From: Lachnospiraceae bacterium
Lineage (GTDB): Bacteria; Bacillota; Clostridia; Oscillospirales; Ruminococcaceae
Direction of reading: 5' to 3'
Length of the DNA: 8,645 nucleotides
Assembly: GCA_023664705.1 (NCBI GenBank)
Contig: JAMPFE010000077.1
Coordinates: forward strand, 1 to 8,645
Positions 5,530 to 8,645 of this stretch are shown here, piece after piece. The notes under the pieces were generated by a model, which was given only the letters and a program-made list of their open reading frames with translations, was not told the DNA's origin and searched no databases. Positions within the stretch are counted from its first letter, which is position 1; every line of letters begins with the position of its first letter. The translations under genes and the position numbers were made by a program.

Positions 5530-5794
5530 TTCGGGAAATATTCGGCTGAACTATACCGTTTTGGAGAAAAAGAAAGCTCCGATTTTGTGTGAAAGTTACC
5601 ATTTCAACACAATCGGAGCATTCTTGTACATTGAATTATTTAAGGATTTGGAGCAGCATTACGCGCGGTATCTCAAAAAGAAAATGTCGCAGTCGGAGTT
5701 TCAAAGATGGGCGGACTTTGCGTTGGAGCTGCGGCAAAAGGCGCTGGACGGGGAGATCGGGTTGGAGGAGTATGAGGGGAAGATGAGGAAATAA
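5522..5794 (+). pseudogene. Relic resembling a DUF6076-family protein, middle deleted
   Basis: The frame is open from just after a stop at 5519-5521 to TAA 5792-5794. The only candidate start is TTG 5561, with no ribosome site. The text upstream of TTG (IRLNYTVLEKKKAPILCESY) reads like continuing protein, so the true N-terminus is missing. The pieces HFNTIGAFLYIELFK and then HYARYLKKKMSQSEFQRW with LRQKALDGEIGLEEYEGKMR match my recollection of the middle and the C-terminal end of DUF6076 proteins. In those, a Cys-rich segment (CxxCGxxF type) lies between them; here it is absent and the junction falls near 5640-5660. DUF6076 proteins are common beside mobile elements in Clostridia and have no known function. 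The start overlaps the end of the preceding gene by 8 bases in another frame, which looks like a junction rather than a designed overlap. The family call is tentative. Confidence 0.45.
5565..5619 (-). terminator. Minus-strand terminator-like hairpin inside the relic
   Basis: On the minus strand GCTCCGATT (5611-5619) pairs with AATCGGAGC (5576-5584), and the stem continues through GTGT/ACAC and GAAA/TTTC with small bulges to a loop of about 7 nt. TTTCTTTTTC follows directly, a good U-tract. No minus-strand gene lies upstream within the window. It may be a leftover, or a coincidence of the Lys-rich codons on the other strand. Confidence 0.4.
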
Positions 5795-5891
5795 TCCGCA
5801 TAATTCCTTGCTGCATTATTATAATGAACAATAGATATACATGAGGTATTATTAACGAATAAATATACTCTTTGAAAAAATGCCAAAGTGG

Positions 5892-5920
5892 TTGCAAACT
5901 CCAAAAAAATATGTTATAAT
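5892..5920 (+). promoter_or_regulatory. Sigma-A promoter of the MBL-fold/nuclease/phosphatase operon
   Basis: TTGCAA (5892-5897), a 17-nt spacer and a perfect TATAAT (5915-5920), with TGT before the -10 box (extended -10). Transcription should start near 5927, giving a leader of about 110 nt before the ATG at 6040. No other promoter was seen before the two downstream genes, so this one probably drives all three. Confidence 0.75.
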
Positions 5921-5926
5921 AATTAT

Positions 5927-6039
5927 ACAAAAAACGCTTGGAGGAAATAACGGATCTTGTAATTTTTGAAAGCGTGATGTGTGCGAGCTATACAAGGCAA
6001 TAAACGGTGATAACTTTACCGTTTAGAAAGGACAATTTT
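5927..6039 (+). promoter_or_regulatory. Structured 5' leader of the MBL-fold gene
   Basis: The leader contains nested complementary segments: ACGCTT (5934-5939) with AAGCGT (5970-5975), and a hairpin TAAACGGT (6001-6008) with ACCGTTTA (6018-6025) around a 9-nt loop. That hairpin ends one base before the ribosome site AAAGGA (6027-6032), which is 7 nt from the ATG. A short frame, MCASYTRQ, begins at an ATG near 5978, with no clear ribosome site. No known riboswitch consensus was recognised. Translation control or ribonuclease feedback is possible. Confidence 0.4.
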
Positions 6040-7332
6040 ATGGAACTGTCAAAAAATACAGTCACGATTTATCGCGGCAGTCAGCAAATAGGCGGCTGCG
6101 CAACGGAAATTGCAACGGAAAACCACCGTATAATTATCGATTTCGGCGCAAATCTTCCCGATACCGAAAATACCGCCGTATCCGACGAGGAGCTTGCCGC
6201 CGCCGTTTTCGATGGCAGACCGTGCGACGGAGTTATGTTTTCGCATTACCACGGCGATCACATCGGATTGTACAAAAAAATTCCGCAAAACGTTCCGATG
6301 TACATCGGCAAAACCGCGAAAAAGCTGTTGAAAATACTCACGGAACGGCTTGATAAAAGCCCCCGCGTTTCCGAAAAGGGTCTGCCGATAATTCAAAAAA
6401 TGTACGGCTATTCACCGAACAAAAAGCTGATTTTCGGAGATATTACGGTAACTCCGTATGTGGTCGATCATTCCGCATTGGACGCATATATGTTCCTTGT
6501 CGAGGTCGGCAGCAAGAGGATATTGTTTACGGGGGATTTCCGCGAGCACGGCATTGCGGGCGAAAACAACAGGCTCGAAAAGCTGCTCGGCGCTTACGTT
6601 CACGAGGTCGATATTCTGATAACCGAGGGCACCATGCTCTCGCGCATAGATGAGACGAAACACAATCCCATTCTCACGGAAAGCGACCTTGGAAAACGCG
6701 CTGCGGAGCTGTTCCGCGAAAACAAGCAGTCGGTGATCTTGGTATCATCTACGAACTTGGACAGCATTATGGAGTTTTATCAAAATTTGCCGCCCGATAT
6801 GGCTTTTGTCTGCGACGCTTACCAAGCGCGGCTTATGCTGACGGCAATGGCTGACAAGGGGCTGTATTATCCCGAATATCTTCCAAAAATCATAAACGGT
6901 AAGCCGCGTGTTTTGCATATCGTGGGAGACTTGGACAGTCTCGGAGAAAAGGAAAACTGCCGCAAAGCCGATTTTCATAAGATATGGAACAGCGGCTTTA
7001 CAATGCTTGCGCGGACAATACCGTTGTTTGCGGGAATAACAAAAAAGCTTGACGATCCGCTGATAATTTATTCGATGTGGACAGGCTATTTGAGCGGAAA
7101 GCATCATAATCCGAAGATAACGGAATTTATCGGTGAACACCGAACGGAGATACTCCACACAAGCGGTCACGCGTATGTTGAAACGCTCGAAAAGCTGATA
7201 CGGCTCACCAAGCCGAAAACGGTCATTCCGATGCACACAGAGTGCGCCGATAAATTTGCCGAGCTTCCCGAATTTGCGCCGTATCGGGAGAGCGTAAAAG
7301 CTTTGAAAGACGGCGAAAAATATTTCTTTTAG
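6040..7332 (+). CDS. Beta-CASP metallo-beta-lactamase-fold nuclease (RNase J/CPSF-like)
   Basis: The 430-residue product from ATG 6040 (AAAGGA at 6027-6032; an earlier in-frame ATG at 6007 has no such site) has the full zinc site: H69-x-H71-x-D73-H74, H144 and D166 (in TGDFREH). The beta-CASP insert and late motifs follow: Glu196 in ITEGTML, ILVSSTNLDS (233-242), HTSGHAYVE (373-381, with His377) and PMHTE (397-401, with His399). These are the marks of RNase J and CPSF-type RNA/DNA hydrolases, which cut or trim nucleic acid with two metal ions. The length is shorter than canonical RNase J (about 550 residues) because the C-terminal domain is missing, and the sequence is divergent, so it should not be named rnj. 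It is probably cytoplasmic, with no signal peptide. It is the first gene of a three-gene operon: the next starts 11 nt after its TAG. Nuclease activity is inferred from the motifs. Confidence 0.85.
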   Translation: MELSKNTVTIYRGSQQIGGCATEIATENHRIIIDFGANLPDTENTAVSDEELAAAVFDGRPCDGVMFSHYHGDHIGLYKKIPQNVPMYIGKTAKKLLKILTERLDKSPRVSEKGLPIIQKMYGYSPNKKLIFGDITVTPYVVDHSALDAYMFLVEVGSKRILFTGDFREHGIAGENNRLEKLLGAYVHEVDILITEGTMLSRIDETKHNPILTESDLGKRAAELFRENKQSVILVSSTNLDSIMEFYQNLPPDMAFVCDAYQARLMLTAMADKGLYYPEYLPKIINGKPRVLHIVGDLDSLGEKENCRKADFHKIWNSGFTMLARTIPLFAGITKKLDDPLIIYSMWTGYLSGKHHNPKITEFIGEHRTEILHTSGHAYVETLEKLIRLTKPKTVIPMHTECADKFAELPEFAPYRESVKALKDGEKYFF

Positions 7333-7343
7333 GAGTAAGAAAA

Positions 7344-7997
7344 ATGATTACGGATTTTTTTGAAATGGTGAAGTATTGGACAGTCAGCGATTACAAAACG
7401 CCCGGAATAAAAGCCGAAGTAATTTTGGATATGCTGATAAGCGATTTTGTTGAGGACTTGCTTGCATATCATTTTAAAAAAGAAAAAACCGCCTTGCTGG
7501 CAAAAGAGCTGCCGATACGAATAAACGAAAGCAATCTGAACGCGAAGGTGGATTATCTTGCCGCTGTCGGAAGCAAAAAGCTCGTTTTGGTCGAGCTGAA
7601 AACCGCAAACGAAAGCTACAGCGCCCCGCAAAATAAGAGAATGGAAAATGCCGCCAAAAACGGCACGGCGGAAAAGCTTATCGAATTTTACAGATCCATT
7701 CCGGAACTGCCGAAATTAAAAAGTTCGGCAAAGAAAAAATACAAATATTCGCTGAAAATGTACGAAGAAAATTTGCGAAAAAACAATCTTTGCGAGGGCA
7801 ATTTCTCGGAGCTTGATTACTTGTATATTCTGCTCACGGACAGCGATAAGGTGCCCGATGATAAGAAAATCGTTCTCGCCGATTATTTCAATAACGCGGA
7901 TTTTGAAAATTCCTTGTCGGAACGCCGCGAATTGTGGGATAAGGTAAGCTCGATCTTGAAGCTATGTGCGGATTTTAACGGAGAGAGCGCCAAATGA
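7344..7997 (+). CDS. PD-(D/E)XK-type nuclease-like protein
   Basis: The product is 217 residues. The ATG at 7344 follows AGGAG (7331-7335), which overlaps the previous stop. The core is helix-strand-strand: an acidic helix KAEVILDMLISDFVEDLL (23-40), then Asp70 in AKVDYLAAV and, 14 residues on, Glu84-x-Lys86 in KKLVLVELKTA. That D-x13-ExK spacing is the PD-(D/E)XK active site used by restriction and repair nucleases, with Glu37 or Glu25 as a likely extra metal ligand. A Lys/Glu-rich helical stretch follows (about 96-150), then a strand LDYLYILLTDS (158-168) as in the second half of the fold. There is no helicase, methylase or recognition domain, and no signal peptide. The stop overlaps the next gene's ATG (ATGA). 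The fold is well supported; substrate and role are unknown. Its position between a beta-CASP protein and a phosphatase suggests nucleic-acid processing. Confidence 0.75.
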   Translation: MITDFFEMVKYWTVSDYKTPGIKAEVILDMLISDFVEDLLAYHFKKEKTALLAKELPIRINESNLNAKVDYLAAVGSKKLVLVELKTANESYSAPQNKRMENAAKNGTAEKLIEFYRSIPELPKLKSSAKKKYKYSLKMYEENLRKNNLCEGNFSELDYLYILLTDSDKVPDDKKIVLADYFNNADFENSLSERRELWDKVSSILKLCADFNGESAK

Positions 7998-8645
7998 GCG
8001 CCTATGTAATGAGTGATATCCACGGCTGCTATGACGAATTTCTCGCAATGCTCGAAAAAATCGATTTTTCGGGAAATGACCGCCTCATCATCGCGGGCGA
8101 CTGCATAGACAAAAGCTATGAAATGCTGCAATGGCTGGAGAAAAGCCCGCCGAACGTCATGCTTTTGCGCGGCAACCACGATGAGAAATTTTCGGAGTAT
8201 GTCGAACTTATGCTTATGCTCGACCGTGACGAAGAGTTAGGCACTGATTTTTCCTCAAACGAGGACGCGATAGCGCTGTATAAATCGGTGCGGTATTTTA
8301 TCAAGTCAAACGCACTGACGTTTCTTGATTTCGATTTGTACGGTACGATCGAAAAACTGCTGACGGAGCATAATATAACACTCGGCGATCTGTCAAAATG
8401 GGCGGCAATGTTTCAGAAAATGCCGTATTACGCAAAGCTTGAAATAAACGGCAGAACGTGCGTCGCAGTCCACGCGGGGTATACCGAAAATCTCGATAAT
8501 TTGGGTGAAAATTTTGACTGCGTTGAAGATTTTTACCTTTACGCGCGCGAAGAGAGTTATTTGCTCGGCGGAATACCTCACGGAACGATTATCGCGGGGC
8601 ATACGCCCACCATTGCCGATGAAAAATTCGCGTACACGGGCGGCG
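7994..8645 (+). CDS. PPP-type metallophosphatase, C-terminus cut by the window end
   Basis: The visible 217 residues from ATG 7994 carry every motif of the phosphoprotein-phosphatase branch of metallophosphatases: SDIHG (D8, H10), GDCIDK (D36, D39), GNHD (N61, H62, D63), HAGY (H160) and GHTPT (H203). These ligands hold two metal ions for phosphate ester hydrolysis. The usual GDxHG and GDxxDR patterns are altered to SDIHG and GDCIDK, a mild divergence. Bacterial members act on phosphoproteins or on dinucleoside polyphosphates (PrpE, ApaH-like); the sequence does not decide between these. The ATG overlaps the nuclease gene's TGA by four bases, with GGAG (7980-7983) before it, so translation is probably coupled. 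The frame is open to the last base and a few tens of residues are probably missing. Confidence 0.9.
   Translation, partial: MSAYVMSDIHGCYDEFLAMLEKIDFSGNDRLIIAGDCIDKSYEMLQWLEKSPPNVMLLRGNHDEKFSEYVELMLMLDRDEELGTDFSSNEDAIALYKSVRYFIKSNALTFLDFDLYGTIEKLLTEHNITLGDLSKWAAMFQKMPYYAKLEINGRTCVAVHAGYTENLDNLGENFDCVEDFYLYAREESYLLGGIPHGTIIAGHTPTIADEKFAYTGG

Noticed and set aside
5927..6039. Known riboswitch in the leader of the MBL-fold gene
   Set aside because: I looked for fluoride, manganese, guanidine, preQ1 and ZTP-type conserved cores and recognised none. Only unassigned hairpins are supported.
6745..7236. A 163-codon minus-strand frame inside the MBL-fold gene
   Set aside because: It is antisense to conserved catalytic motifs of the beta-CASP protein and has no ribosome site or promoter.
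1..8645. CRISPR array, tRNA or rRNA genes, complete insertion sequence, prophage structural genes
   Set aside because: No regularly spaced direct repeats, cloverleaf-like sequences, rRNA core segments, transposase or capsid/tail genes were seen. The only mobile-element gene is the broken recombinase.

Overview
The window looks like a chromosomal segment of a gut-type member of Clostridia, probably the Oscillospirales/Ruminococcaceae. This rests on sequence character: Gram-positive AGGAGG-type ribosome sites, sigma-A promoters with extended -10 boxes, a Clostridia-style ECF sigma gene paired with a membrane protein, and a recombinase of the Firmicutes large serine type. No taxonomic marker gene is present, so this is an inference.

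Region 1 (1-2354). The 3' end of an unrecognised plus-strand gene faces a minus-strand two-gene operon across a hairpin terminator. The operon encodes an ECF sigma factor and, with a 4-base overlap, a membrane-anchored serpin. The serpin protein has a short basic cytoplasmic N-terminus resembling the partners of Clostridia ECF sigma factors, one membrane helix, and a complete extracellular serpin domain with an Ala-Ala predicted cleavage site. A strong sigma-A promoter lies upstream. The layout suggests a transmembrane protease sensor, or a protease-inhibiting anti-sigma factor. This is the most unusual part of the window.

Region 2 (about 2355-5800). This is a decayed, AT-rich mobile island. 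It holds a large serine recombinase pseudogene (no catalytic domain, at least three frameshifts) and an intact SUKH-type immunity gene with its own promoter and no visible toxin. It also holds a 23-bp perfect inverted repeat, a short charged ORF, further hairpins, an unknown gene with an apparent one-base frameshift near its start, and an internally deleted relic resembling the DUF6076 family.

Region 3 (5892-8645). A plus-strand operon starts from an extended -10 promoter and a structured leader of about 110 nt. It encodes a beta-CASP metallo-beta-lactamase-fold protein (RNase J/CPSF-like), a small PD-(D/E)XK nuclease-like protein, and a PPP-type metallophosphatase cut by the window edge. Gene spacing is 11 nt and then a 4-base overlap, so the three are probably co-translated. 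Together they suggest a nucleic-acid processing or defence module, but no function is demonstrated.

Gene-free stretches: 2279-2527 holds the sigma operon promoter and a plus-strand terminator; 3599-3755 holds the immunity gene promoter; 4923-5092 holds two hairpins; 5795-6039 holds the third operon's promoter and leader. I saw no tRNA, rRNA, CRISPR array or recognisable riboswitch.
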